A stretch of DNA of 64,000 bases from Salinibacterium sp. TMP30 (GTDB taxonomy: Bacteria; Actinomycetota; Actinomycetes; Actinomycetales; Microbacteriaceae): positions 620,001 to 684,000 of the forward strand of contig NZ_CP151642.1 in the NCBI RefSeq assembly GCF_038397785.1, given 5' to 3'. The position numbers were made by a program, and so were the translations under genes. Every line of letters starts with the position of its first letter. Positions within the stretch are counted from its first letter, which is position 1. The notes below the pieces were generated by a model. The model saw only the letters and a program-made list of their open reading frames with translations, did no database searches and had not been told where the DNA came from. Shown piece by piece: positions 1 through 8,391 of this stretch.

Positions 1-532
1 TGGCGCTCGTGATGATGATGCTGAGGTCGGGGCGGCGCTCGCGAAGTTGTTTCAGGTAGCCGAGCAGAAAGTCGACGGTGAGGCTGCGTTCGTGCGCCTC
101 GTCAATGATGATCGCGTCGTACTTTTTGAGGTCACGGTCACGATGGATCTCGTTCAGCAGGATGCCGTCGGTCATGAGCTTCACGCGCGTATTTTTACCC
201 ACGCGGTCGGTGAACCGCACTTGGTATCCGACAAGGTCGCCCAGTTCACTGCCGAGTTCTTCGGCAATACGCTCCGCAACGGTGCGCGCAGCAATCCTTC
301 GGGGCTGCGTATGCCCAATGGATGTCTTACCCAGTTCCAGCAGAATCTTGGGCAGCTGGGTGGTCTTTCCGCTTCCCGTGGCACCCGCAATGATCACTAC
401 CTGGTTCTCGCGGATGGCCTTCGCAATGTCGTTCTTGCGCTGGCTTACTGGCAGCTCAGGAGGGTAGGTCACTACGACGTCAGAAGGCAGCTTCGCTGCA
501 GTACTGGCGGAGTGATTCTCGGATGCGGACAT
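1..532 (-). CDS. hrpA: ATP-dependent RNA helicase HrpA, N-terminal part (runs off left edge)
   Basis: DEAH-box RNA helicase that unwinds RNA with ATP in the cytoplasm. The 177 visible codons start at ATG 532 ([11 protein letters not shown]) and contain Walker A/motif [11 protein letters not shown], motif Ia QPRRIAA and motif [11 protein letters not shown], in the order and spacing of HrpA-type helicases; the sequence ends inside motif III (SA[T]) at the window edge. Full HrpA proteins are around 1,300 residues, so most of the gene lies outside. The upstream neighbour on the same strand is a small membrane protein about 30 bp away. Family assignment is firm; HrpA rather than HrpB is from the N-terminal sequence and recall. 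Confidence 0.88.
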   Translation of the reverse strand, partial: MSASENHSASTAAKLPSDVVVTYPPELPVSQRKNDIAKAIRENQVVIIAGATGSGKTTQLPKILLELGKTSIGHTQPRRIAARTVAERIAEELGSELGDLVGYQVRFTDRVGKNTRVKLMTDGILLNEIHRDRDLKKYDAIIIDEAHERSLTVDFLLGYLKQLRERRPDLSIIITSA

Positions 533-564
533 AGCCCTTCAGCTTACGCGCTGTGGCATGCCGA

Positions 565-936
565 CTACTGCGTTGGTGTCAACCAGCCGCGCAATGCTCT
601 AGTGACCAACGGCAGTAGCGCGTAGACCATCACCGGGGTGAGGCACACAGTGGTGACGAGCACGCGCACCACGAGCGGCAGCGAATCCCAGCCGGGCGCG
701 AGCATCGTGACAAGGTATGTGAAGAGAAGATTGAGAGGAACGAAGCCAAGCCAGATGGTGACGGCTTGCTTCCAGCGTGGTGGTATGTCGGCAACGCCAC
801 CGGCATGTTCGACGGTGACCTCGGTGGGTTCGTCGAACCAGCCCTCGATGCCGGTTTGCATCCACGCGGTCGCTTCGGCGATGCGGGCCGGGTCGACGGT
901 GCGTTCAATAGAAACGGTGATGGGGGTGTTGACCAT
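565..936 (-). CDS. Short ABM-related (COG3224-like) two-helix membrane protein, internally shortened
   Basis: About 123 residues from ATG 936 (a GTG at 951 is also possible). The N-terminus (NTPITVSIERTVDPARIAEATAW) reads like the first strand and helix of an antibiotic-biosynthesis-monooxygenase (ABM) fold. The C-terminal half (PPRWKQAV, then two hydrophobic segments near residues 60-82 and 88-110, ending RALRGWL) matches the tail of COG3224-type ABM membrane proteins. As I recall the family, some 60-70 residues of ABM core normally separate ATAWMQ from TGIEGWF; here they are directly joined, in frame. It may be a remnant or a minimal membrane protein. Function unknown. It is co-oriented with the chitinase gene upstream (39 bp gap). 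Confidence 0.6.
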   Translation of the reverse strand: MVNTPITVSIERTVDPARIAEATAWMQTGIEGWFDEPTEVTVEHAGGVADIPPRWKQAVTIWLGFVPLNLLFTYLVTMLAPGWDSLPLVVRVLVTTVCLTPVMVYALLPLVTRALRGWLTPTQ

Positions 937-975
937 GGGGTCCCAGCGCACTCCGTTTCGGCTGCCCAGCGGCGA

Positions 976-2523
976 CTATGGCATGGTCAGTGACTTGATT
1001 TCGTCGGCCGTTAATGGAATCCACGGTGTGCCGTCGGGGTCTGAGGAGAACGCCGCGGGGCTGTCGCCCTGGTTCCACCATTTCGCTTCGTAAGGTACTC
1101 CGCTGAACAGAATGCGGTCACCCTCTTCGTAAATGGCGGTGCCATCCCAACTCGGGTAGGTACCGCTCGGCAACGTGGGCACCTTGACGGGCGTTTCTCC
1201 CTCGAGTACGGGGCCGACGAGCGTCCAGGGGGTCTCCCATGAGTTGAGCACAGGGTTGTCGGGCAGTTCATCACGCGTCCACCATTTGGCTTGGTAAACA
1301 TTGCGGTGCCAGACCACTTTGGTTCCGGCCAAGTAGCTGGCGTCTTCCTGCCAGATTGCGTACGGGCTGGTCGCGGGGTCATCAACGAAGTCATTGGGGT
1401 CAGCTGGTTCTTCGGTGGTGATGGTCTTCGCCGAACTGGCGACCTGTCCGTCAAAGCCGTCAGCTAAGACATCCGCAAAGAAGAAGTCGCCCTGAGCGAC
1501 ACCGCTGCAGGAGTCAGAAACCCGCGAGGTGTCGGCGTAGTTGGGCCCACACGTGGTGTCGCGGTTGAGCGACCACATCGACATGCGTCCGGTGCCTTTG
1601 TCGAGCGCAAACTCGTTGAGCGCCGTGGCATCTTTCATGGTGAAAACTTCAGCCTCGATGTCGTTCTGGCCAATCATCGGGGTTGCGCCGAGCTTGGTCC
1701 AGATGGTGGCATCCGTCAGTTCAATACCGGCAGTGTCATAGAGAATTCCCAGTTGACGGTGGGTTTCCTGCAGCGAGCGAATGGATGCCGCACCGCTGGT
1801 TTCGCCGTCGGCCAGACTCTGGCCGAAGTTCATCGTCATGATGTTCACCCCAGCAAGGTCAACGCCAGCATCGAGCATCTGGGTGATCGCGGTGGTTCCG
1901 TCTTCGGTGAGGCCAAAGGTTGCGGCGGGCAGCGTAAGCCACACGGCGAGGTCGTCACCAGCAGAACGTCGTGCTTGTTGCAGGGTGGCCATCGCGGCGG
2001 CACGGCGTTCCCCGGCAGCAGTGTCGCTGAGGTTTTCGCCTTCGATGTCGAGATCAATCGTGGTCGAGGCGTAACGCTCGAGTACTGAATCATAGCCAGC
2101 AACGAGTTCAGCAGGGTCGGTGCAGGTCGTCGAGAGCTCGTTGTTCAGTAGTCCACCAAACGAGACAGCGACATCGCCTCCCTGCTGTTGCAGGCGTGCG
2201 ATGCGACGGTCGAGGTCGAGTGAGATCGCTGCTTCATCCATTGTGTAGGCGGTTCCCCAGGTGGGGGTGCAGCCCTCATTAGTTGCAGCAACGATGAACG
2301 AGAGCATGACCTCTTTGCCGCTTTCTTTCGTTGCGGCTTCGAACTCGTAGCTGGGGGTCGCCGTGACATCCACGTAGGCAGCGAACCACGGGTCTGGTGC
2401 GGGTGCTGCCTGAGTGGATGCCCATGCCTGGTAGGCAAAGAGTCCACCGGCGGCGACGGCGACGGCTACAACCGCGGCCATGACGAGTCGCCAGAATGAG
2501 AGTCTGTGGGTTGCGGTCCTCAT
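976..2523 (-). CDS. Membrane-anchored GH18 chitinase-like protein with two C-terminal CBM5/12-type modules
   Basis: A 515-residue protein with an N-terminal membrane anchor (residues about 11-35, VMAAVVAVAVAAGGLFAY), so the catalytic part faces outward. The GH18 region follows (FAAYVDVT, then the signature TIDLDIEGE near residue 157, with the catalytic Glu and both inner Asp; the first Asp of DxxDxDxE is Thr). The C-terminus carries two Trp-rich repeats (YQAKWWT and YEAKWWNQG) typical of chitin-binding CBM5/12. It likely cleaves beta-1,4-GlcNAc polymers or related glycans at the cell surface. Its ATG overlaps the stop of the GT2 gene (ATGA), so the two are translationally coupled, suggesting that it trims or processes the polymer made by that synthase (inference). 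Confidence 0.82.
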   Translation of the reverse strand: MRTATHRLSFWRLVMAAVVAVAVAAGGLFAYQAWASTQAAPAPDPWFAAYVDVTATPSYEFEAATKESGKEVMLSFIVAATNEGCTPTWGTAYTMDEAAISLDLDRRIARLQQQGGDVAVSFGGLLNNELSTTCTDPAELVAGYDSVLERYASTTIDLDIEGENLSDTAAGERRAAAMATLQQARRSAGDDLAVWLTLPAATFGLTEDGTTAITQMLDAGVDLAGVNIMTMNFGQSLADGETSGAASIRSLQETHRQLGILYDTAGIELTDATIWTKLGATPMIGQNDIEAEVFTMKDATALNEFALDKGTGRMSMWSLNRDTTCGPNYADTSRVSDSCSGVAQGDFFFADVLADGFDGQVASSAKTITTEEPADPNDFVDDPATSPYAIWQEDASYLAGTKVVWHRNVYQAKWWTRDELPDNPVLNSWETPWTLVGPVLEGETPVKVPTLPSGTYPSWDGTAIYEEGDRILFSGVPYEAKWWNQGDSPAAFSSDPDGTPWIPLTADEIKSLTMP

Positions 2524-4832
2524 GATCGAACCTCACTCTCAGCTTCGGCAGGTGGGAGCATCTCGGCAAACACAAGGGAGTCGCGCACCTTGGTGTGTAC
2601 CCCGCTGTCGTCGCCGTAGTAGAGGATTGAGCGCCAGTCGAGCTCTGTTGATTTCGGTGCGGGTTCTTCCTTTTTCTTCTTCGGCTTGCGCTCGACAAAG
2701 AGGGGCCGGGTGACGCCCAACCAAATGTCGACAATAGTGTTCCAGATGCCGATGTAGGAGACGACTGCGAGGCCGGCGAGAATCAGGTTGAACGCGGCGA
2801 AGGCAGCATTTCCCCAGTTACCAGCGTTGAGGTCGCGCCAGAAAGTGAAGCCAGAGAACGTGATGATCACGAGTGGTGCGAGCACATAGAGTAATGGCGT
2901 CGAGGTGCGGTTACGCACTTTGGGGGTGCGAGCGAACGGGATCTTCTTGCTGGTGATGGCCTGCTCGAGTGACTTGAGCACTCCCGCAAGGTTCACGGGA
3001 AGCAGGATCAGGTTGAAGCCATAAATGCGGAAGATGTCGGTGAATTTGTAGCCGCTGTAGCGAAGGTCGCTGCCCATGGCCAAGAAATATGGCACTGCGG
3101 CAAGAAGCACGACGGGGCTGAGTAGTCGGCTGTCATACGGGTAGGCCAGCAGAAACACGAGGCCGAAACTCGCCCACGTGATTGACGTCATGTAGTTCAC
3201 GCGCAGGAAGAACTCGGTCCACGGCACTGTTTCGCCTCTGGCCCGACGCTCACGCATCTGACGCATCAGTTTCGGCATGATGAGCAGTCCACCATTAGCC
3301 CAGCGACGACGTTGCACAACGAGCGAACCGAAGTCGGGCGGGGTGGCGCTATAGCTGAGGCGCTCCGGGTAGTTCACGAGTGTCCAGCCGTGAGCACCAA
3401 GGTCGATGCTCGACTCGGTGTCCTCGATGACGGTGCGGTCTTGAACATACCGCTTGACCGTGAAGCCACCCTCGGTTTCGGTTTCCACAATGTCGTCGAG
3501 GGCAGCCTTGCGAATGACGGCGTTGGCCCCAACCCAGAAGGTTGCGCCATAGTACGACTTGCCCTGATGCAGGATGTGCTGGAGGTCTGTCGTAGCGCCG
3601 GAAAGCCGTTCGATGCGGGTGCTTGCTCCGCGGAACGACGAGTACGGAGTCTGGGTCACGGCAACTCGAGAGTTGTCTGCCTGCTCGAGCAGGTAAACGA
3701 GACGAAGGCAGTAGTCGCGCAGCAGCAGCGAGTCGGCATCCAGCGTTAACAGGTACTGCGAATCCGGGATCGCGAGATCGCCGGGTTCCGCGTGGCTTAC
3801 GGGCCGAAGCACTGTGCCGGTCGGCGTCTCTTCTGGGCGGTAGTTGCCACCCATCAGGCCGATGTAGGCGTTGAGGTTCATCGCCTTGTTCGCTTCGTGC
3901 GATACCGACGTGTACAGCTTGCGCTCGAAGGTCGAGAGATCGGCGGTGAACGTCCACGCGAGGCGACGGTACAGTTCCCGCATGCGGGCAGTCGGCGGAA
4001 CCATACGCTCGTCGCGGGCGGCACCCAAGGCATCCGCCGTCAACTGCAGCTCCCCAGCAAGCCCCTGAATGACCTGGGTCACAAAGAACTCATCAACGTG
4101 GTCAATGCGCTGCTCGCTAGCAGCTTTGTTCTCGAGCCACTCTGCCGCCCACAGGTAATGCTCGGCGAGGTCATCAAGCTCGAACAGTCCGACGGTGCCG
4201 CCGTGCTGCACGCGTCGCTCGAACGTGGCGAGAGCCTCGCCGAAGCGCTCACGGGGGGCCGCGAGCTCAGACTGAATTTTCTCCGCAATCTCACGCGATG
4301 CCGCCAACTGTGCTGCGGCATCCGGGTCTGTGGGAAATGGGGGGTCGTCGAGCAAGAGCACGACGCGCAAAGTCGGGTACTCCTGAAGGCATGCCGACCA
4401 GAGGGTCGCGCGTACGACATCCGGCTCTTCGCTGTAGCTGGGCACCAGCACGGTGATGGAACCCTGGTTTTCGGCGAAGTGGCGGTCAAGTTCAGCGCGA
4501 GGCACACGGGCATGGGCGCGGAATCGTTGATAGGCACCATGTCTGGCGATCAAATACATGAGCGCAGAGAAGGTGAGGAAGGTCACAACGATCACGTACG
4601 AGATGGCTTCGGTAGTGAACCTGAAGCTCTCGGTGCCGTTGTTGATGAACTGACGCACGATCGTGTAGATCACGTAGGTCAGCCAGAAGACAATCGTCGC
4701 AACAATCGCAAGACGCGCTAGCGCAATCGTACGATCACTGGGTGCAGGATGCACGGTGGGCAATAGTGTGAGGCGTGTTTCTGAGCCCCATTGGCGGCGC
4801 CGGGCAGGCGCAGCCGTACTATTCGTAGGCAT
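2520..4832 (-). CDS. Family 2 glycosyltransferase, processive polysaccharide synthase-like
   Basis: A 770-residue inner-membrane GT2. Two hydrophobic segments sit near residues 38-62 and 78-97, then the GT-A domain: VPSYSEEP (nucleotide binding), LTLDADSLLL (DxD-type), ED in VIEDTES and the QRRRWANGG motif (QxxRW) that marks processive synthases such as cellulose, chitin and hyaluronan synthases. Several C-terminal membrane helices follow, then a basic tail (KPKKKKEE). An insertion of about 150 residues between the first motif and DxD is longer than in BcsA-like enzymes. It probably builds and exports a beta-linked polymer; the coupled GH18 gene hints at a GlcNAc-containing product. Substrate not determined by sequence. 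Start ATG 4832. Confidence 0.83.
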   Translation of the reverse strand: MPTNSTAAPARRRQWGSETRLTLLPTVHPAPSDRTIALARLAIVATIVFWLTYVIYTIVRQFINNGTESFRFTTEAISYVIVVTFLTFSALMYLIARHGAYQRFRAHARVPRAELDRHFAENQGSITVLVPSYSEEPDVVRATLWSACLQEYPTLRVVLLLDDPPFPTDPDAAAQLAASREIAEKIQSELAAPRERFGEALATFERRVQHGGTVGLFELDDLAEHYLWAAEWLENKAASEQRIDHVDEFFVTQVIQGLAGELQLTADALGAARDERMVPPTARMRELYRRLAWTFTADLSTFERKLYTSVSHEANKAMNLNAYIGLMGGNYRPEETPTGTVLRPVSHAEPGDLAIPDSQYLLTLDADSLLLRDYCLRLVYLLEQADNSRVAVTQTPYSSFRGASTRIERLSGATTDLQHILHQGKSYYGATFWVGANAVIRKAALDDIVETETEGGFTVKRYVQDRTVIEDTESSIDLGAHGWTLVNYPERLSYSATPPDFGSLVVQRRRWANGGLLIMPKLMRQMRERRARGETVPWTEFFLRVNYMTSITWASFGLVFLLAYPYDSRLLSPVVLLAAVPYFLAMGSDLRYSGYKFTDIFRIYGFNLILLPVNLAGVLKSLEQAITSKKIPFARTPKVRNRTSTPLLYVLAPLVIITFSGFTFWRDLNAGNWGNAAFAAFNLILAGLAVVSYIGIWNTIVDIWLGVTRPLFVERKPKKKKEEPAPKSTELDWRSILYYGDDSGVHTKVRDSLVFAEMLPPAEAESEVRS

Positions 4833-5029
4833 GGTTGGTGATTCCCCTAAGCAAGATCGGCATCTTTCGGGTAGACGCCGTCGGGTATCTTGCGTATTTC
4901 AGTATCAACAGTGTCGTCGGTGATCGCAAGAATCACACCGACTGTTCAGCAAGTGGTCTACCTCTCGAAAATGCTCTAGTAGGCTGCGTTCACGCGTTGA
5001 ATACTGTCGTTCACCCGGGGGAGGAATGG
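4833..5029. promoter_or_regulatory. Divergent intergenic region between GT2 and FMO operons with inverted repeat
   Basis: The 197 bp between the two divergent operons must hold both promoters. I see a perfect 7-bp inverted repeat GTCGGTG (4916-4922) / CACCGAC (4936-4942) with a 13-nt spacer, a plausible operator. A reading frame in phase with the monooxygenase is open through this region, but the GGGGGAGG at 5017-5024 places the true start at 5030. No -10/-35 pair is convincing enough to name. Confidence 0.4.
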
Positions 5030-6358
5030 ATGCCTCAGACCATCGCCATCATTGGTGCTGGGCCATCGGGGTTAGCTGCTGCCCGCGCGCTCGACAAGGC
5101 GGGCATCCGCTACGTCGGGTTTGAATCGGCAGACGATGTCGGCGGCCTCTGGAACATCGATAACCCGCGCAGCACGATGTACGAATCCGCGCACCTGATC
5201 TCTTCGAGGACGACGACTCAGTTTCGTGAGTTGCCGATGAACACGACGGCTGATTACCCCGGTCATCGTGAACTCAAGCGTTACTTTCGCGCGTTCAGTG
5301 ATCGATTCGATTTAGGCGAGAAGTTTCGGTTTAACACCACCGTCGAGAGGGTCGAACCCTCTGGAGACGGTGGGTGGAATGTGACGACCCGCTCGACAGA
5401 TTCCGATAGCGGCATGTTGCCGAGCGATGAGCGGAACACTGAACGCTTTGACGGCGTGATCTTGGCCAACGGAACATTGGCGCATCCCAGCATCCCCACC
5501 TTTGATGGCGAGTTTTCTGGCGAGATCATTCACTCAAGCCAGTACAAGAAAGCCACGATGTTTGCGGGCAAACGTGTGCTCGTGGTTGGGGCCGGCAACA
5601 GCGGGTGCGACATCGCGGTGGATGCCGTGCATCATGCTGACAGTGTCGACCTGAGTGTGCGGCGCGGCTACTACTTTGTACCGCGCTACCTGTTCGGTAA
5701 GCCGGCGGACACCCTCAACCAGGGGCGCCCGCTCCCGGCCCGGATCAAGCAGTTCATTGATACTCGCGTGCTGAAAGCGTTCACCGGAGATCCGGTGAAG
5801 TTCGGCTTCCCGCGGGCCGACTACCGCATCTATGAGTCGCACCCAATCGTGAACACTCTCGTGCTTGGCCACCTGGGACAGGGCGATTTGCGCATCGTTC
5901 CGGCGCCCGCACGGTTCGACGGCACTACGGTGCATTTCGCTGATGGCACTCAGGCCGACTACGACCTCATTGTTCTTGCGACGGGGTACAGCCTCGACTA
6001 TTCGTTCGTCGACAGAGAGCACCTTAATTGGACAGGTATGGCACCTGAGTTATATCTCAATATTTTCCCGCCGAACTTCAACGGTCTCTATGTCATGGGC
6101 ATGATCGAGGCGAGTGGGATTGGCTGGCAGGGTCGGTATGAGCAGGCCGAGCTCTTGGCTTCCTATCTCGCGGCGAAAGACGACGCTCCGCAGGCCGCGG
6201 CCGACTTTAAAGCTTCCGCGAAGCGGCCGTGGCCCGACCTCACCGGCGGCTATCAGTACTTGGCTCTTGAACGTATGTCGTACTACGTCAACAAAGATGC
6301 TTACCGGCGCACACTGCGGCGTCTGCGTGAAACCCTGACCCGAAAGGCACACTCATGA
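5030..6358 (+). CDS. Flavin-containing monooxygenase (FMO-like, NAD(P)H-dependent)
   Basis: Cytoplasmic 442-residue flavoprotein that would oxygenate a soft nucleophile or ketone using FAD, NADPH and O2. Visible: FAD Rossmann motif GAGPSGLAAAR at residues 8-18, second nucleotide motif VVGAGNSGCDIA near residue 190, and the FMO-typical LATGYSLDY toward the C-terminus. The start was set at ATG 5030 (MPQTIAIIG), preceded by GGGGGAGG at good spacing; an upstream in-frame extension to 4835 has no ribosome binding site. The stop overlaps the next start (ATGA), so it is coupled to a BASS transporter. Substrate unknown; the neighbours suggest uptake and oxidation of an organic acid or terpenoid/steroid-like compound (inference). 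Confidence 0.85.
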   Translation: MPQTIAIIGAGPSGLAAARALDKAGIRYVGFESADDVGGLWNIDNPRSTMYESAHLISSRTTTQFRELPMNTTADYPGHRELKRYFRAFSDRFDLGEKFRFNTTVERVEPSGDGGWNVTTRSTDSDSGMLPSDERNTERFDGVILANGTLAHPSIPTFDGEFSGEIIHSSQYKKATMFAGKRVLVVGAGNSGCDIAVDAVHHADSVDLSVRRGYYFVPRYLFGKPADTLNQGRPLPARIKQFIDTRVLKAFTGDPVKFGFPRADYRIYESHPIVNTLVLGHLGQGDLRIVPAPARFDGTTVHFADGTQADYDLIVLATGYSLDYSFVDREHLNWTGMAPELYLNIFPPNFNGLYVMGMIEASGIGWQGRYEQAELLASYLAAKDDAPQAAADFKASAKRPWPDLTGGYQYLALERMSYYVNKDAYRRTLRRLRETLTRKAHS

Positions 6359-7314
6359 CAATCGATGATGCGATTCTCAACTTCAGTCCAGGGTCGCTCA
6401 TCGCCTTGAGCGTCGTGCTGGGCTTGATCATGTTCGGGATTGCCCTCGACACCAGTCTCGAAGACTTTCGGGCAGTACTGAAAGCACCTCGAGCGTTTGC
6501 GATTGCTCTGACTGCACAGATCGTTTTGTTGCCCGCCGTGACCTTCGGACTCACCCTTCTTTTGCAGGTTGGCCCGTCCATTGCGCTCGGGATGATTTTG
6601 GTTGCCTGCTGCCCACCAGGCAACATTTCGCAAGTGCTCACGTACCGCGCTCGGGGTAACGTCGCGCTATCGGTGTCGATGACAGCAGTCACCAATGTGG
6701 TCTACATCGTGATGTTGCCCGTTAACCTGTCGCTGTGGGGCGGTTGGCATCCCACAGCATCGGCAATTCTCGAAACTGTGAGCCTCAATGGCTGGCAGAT
6801 GCTCTTGGAGATCGTGTTAATCATTGGGCTGCCGTTTGCGGTCGGTTTCGCGATCAAGAACCGTTGGCCGGCGTTTGCTAAGAAAGTACAGCCGACGGTC
6901 AAGTGGGTAAGCCTGCTGGCGCTGCTCGGGTTCATTATTGCGGCGCTCGCCGGAAATTTCGCGTTCTTTATTGCCTATGTAGGGGTCGTGCTGTTGGCTG
7001 TGTTCTTGCATGACGCGGTTGCTCTCGGCCTCGGCTACGCGAGCGCCCGACTGGGTGGCCTCGCGCTCTATGAGGCGAAAGCTGTCACCTTCGAGGTGGG
7101 TATCCGCAACGCTGGCCTCGGGCTTGGACTGGTGTTTGCCTTCTTTGGCGGTCTAGGCGGTATGGCTGTGGTGGCCGGCTGGTGGGGCATTTGGGACATC
7201 ATCGCGGGGCTCGCTCTGGCTACATGGTGGGGACGCCGCAAGGCACGGGGTGCCAGTGACGGTTCGGGGCCGAACTCCGGTGTGCCCGCGAGTGGTGCGG
7301 AGGCAGTCGCATGA
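6355..7314 (+). CDS. Bile acid:sodium symporter (BASS) family transporter
   Basis: A 319-residue integral membrane protein with about ten hydrophobic segments. The CCPPGNISQVLTYRARG stretch (near residues 83-99) and the later EVGIRNAGLGLGL (near residues 247-259) are the paired signatures of BASS/SBF carriers, which usually move organic anions (bile acids, pantoate, pyruvate and others) with sodium. It sits between an FMO and an SDR gene, overlapping each by 4 bp (ATGA), so the three are expressed as one unit; it probably imports the compound they modify. Substrate cannot be read from sequence. Confidence 0.85.
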   Translation: MTIDDAILNFSPGSLIALSVVLGLIMFGIALDTSLEDFRAVLKAPRAFAIALTAQIVLLPAVTFGLTLLLQVGPSIALGMILVACCPPGNISQVLTYRARGNVALSVSMTAVTNVVYIVMLPVNLSLWGGWHPTASAILETVSLNGWQMLLEIVLIIGLPFAVGFAIKNRWPAFAKKVQPTVKWVSLLALLGFIIAALAGNFAFFIAYVGVVLLAVFLHDAVALGLGYASARLGGLALYEAKAVTFEVGIRNAGLGLGLVFAFFGGLGGMAVVAGWWGIWDIIAGLALATWWGRRKARGASDGSGPNSGVPASGAEAVA

Positions 7315-8267
7315 CCCGGGTGCTGGTTACGGGTGGCAGCGGATTCTTGGGTACGTCTGTGGTGGCAGGGTTGGCTGCATCCGACAGTGTTGAGTGTGTG
7401 GTGAGCGCCGACATTCGCACACCGGGGCCGGGAGTGCGCCAGCCGGGTGTGCTCTATGAGCGCGTGGATGTGACGGATGCCGCAGATCTGCCAGCACTGT
7501 TGCGCCGTCACCAGATCGACACCGTTGTGCACCTCGCTTCGATTGTGAATCCAGGTCAAAGCACCACGGTCGCGCAAGAGTTCGCTGTTGATGTTGGGGG
7601 ATCGCGTGCGGTATTCGCGGCCTGTGTCGAGGCGGACGTCTCGCGAGTGGTGGTCTCGTCGAGCGGTGCAGCCTACGGTTATCACTCAGACAATCCGGAG
7701 TGGATTACCGAGAGTGACCCATTGCGCGGAAATGATGATTTTCCTTACAGCAGGCACAAGCGGATGGTCGAAGAGATGTTGGCCGAGCTGCGCGAGACTG
7801 CACCACAGCTCACTCAAACGATCTTTCGCATTGGCACGATTCTTGGTCCGGGAGTCAAGAATCAGATCACCGCACTGTGGGATTCACGTCGGGTGTTGAC
7901 TATTGCGGGTGCGGAGAGCCCATTCGTTTTCATATGCGTGGATGACGTTGTTCGGGCGATGGTTCGGGCGGCAACCGGGGGACCCTCAGGAATTTTCAAC
8001 GTTGCGGGCGATGGAAAGCTGACGGCGAAAGAAATCGCTCATGCCCTGGGCAAAAAGCAACTCGTGCTTCCTGCCTGGGTGCTTGCGGCCGCACTCTGGA
8101 TCGGGCACGTCCTGCGGTTGACCCCGCACGGGCCCGCGCAGGTGAAGTTTTTGCGTTACCGTCCGGTGCTCGATAATACGGCGCTCAAGGAATCGTTTGG
8201 CTTCACTCCCTTAAGAACGAGTCGTGAAGCTTTCGAGGGTTACATAGAGGCACGCCCGAGGCACTAG
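7311..8267 (+). CDS. NAD-dependent epimerase/dehydratase (extended SDR)
   Basis: A 318-residue extended short-chain dehydrogenase. NAD-binding GGSGFLGTS at residues 8-16, catalytic Ser in SSSGAAYGY and the YxxxK pair in YSRHK (near residue 147). The C-terminal part (KEIAHALGKKQLVLPAWVL) has the form seen in sugar epimerase/dehydratase-like SDRs. Last gene of the FMO-BASS-SDR operon, joined to the transporter gene by ATGA. The exact reaction is not predictable; oxidation or reduction of a hydroxy/keto group on the imported substrate is a reasonable guess. Confidence 0.8.
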   Translation: MTRVLVTGGSGFLGTSVVAGLAASDSVECVVSADIRTPGPGVRQPGVLYERVDVTDAADLPALLRRHQIDTVVHLASIVNPGQSTTVAQEFAVDVGGSRAVFAACVEADVSRVVVSSSGAAYGYHSDNPEWITESDPLRGNDDFPYSRHKRMVEEMLAELRETAPQLTQTIFRIGTILGPGVKNQITALWDSRRVLTIAGAESPFVFICVDDVVRAMVRAATGGPSGIFNVAGDGKLTAKEIAHALGKKQLVLPAWVLAAALWIGHVLRLTPHGPAQVKFLRYRPVLDNTALKESFGFTPLRTSREAFEGYIEARPRH

Positions 8268-8278
8268 AAGGTACTTGT

Positions 8279-8346
8279 GTATACAGTTCCCCCAGAATTC
8301 GGCTTGATTTCTCCCGAATCAGGCATAGGCTGGAGGTCTTGTATAC
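8279..8346 (+). promoter_or_regulatory. Promoter flanked by two GTATAC operator-like sites (prp regulator)
   Basis: Two copies of TTG(TG)TATACAG occur at 8275-8286 and 8339-8348, each with the palindrome GTATAC (8279-8284 and 8341-8346), 62 bp apart. Between them lies a -35/-10 pair, TTGATT (8304-8309) and TAGGCT (8326-8331), with a 16-nt spacer. FadR/FCD-type GntR regulators commonly bind short palindromes containing GTATAC-like cores, so autoregulation of the next gene and the prp genes by a looped or doubly occupied operator is likely (inference). Confidence 0.55.
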
Positions 8347-8391
8347 AGACTGCCGCGTGCTGATTCCGCGCATTCATCAGGGGAGGTGCGC

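Noticed and set aside
4835-5029. Upstream in-frame extension of the flavin monooxygenase
   Set aside because: No ribosome binding site, no FMO-like sequence, and GGGGGAGG plus the FAD motif position point to ATG 5030.
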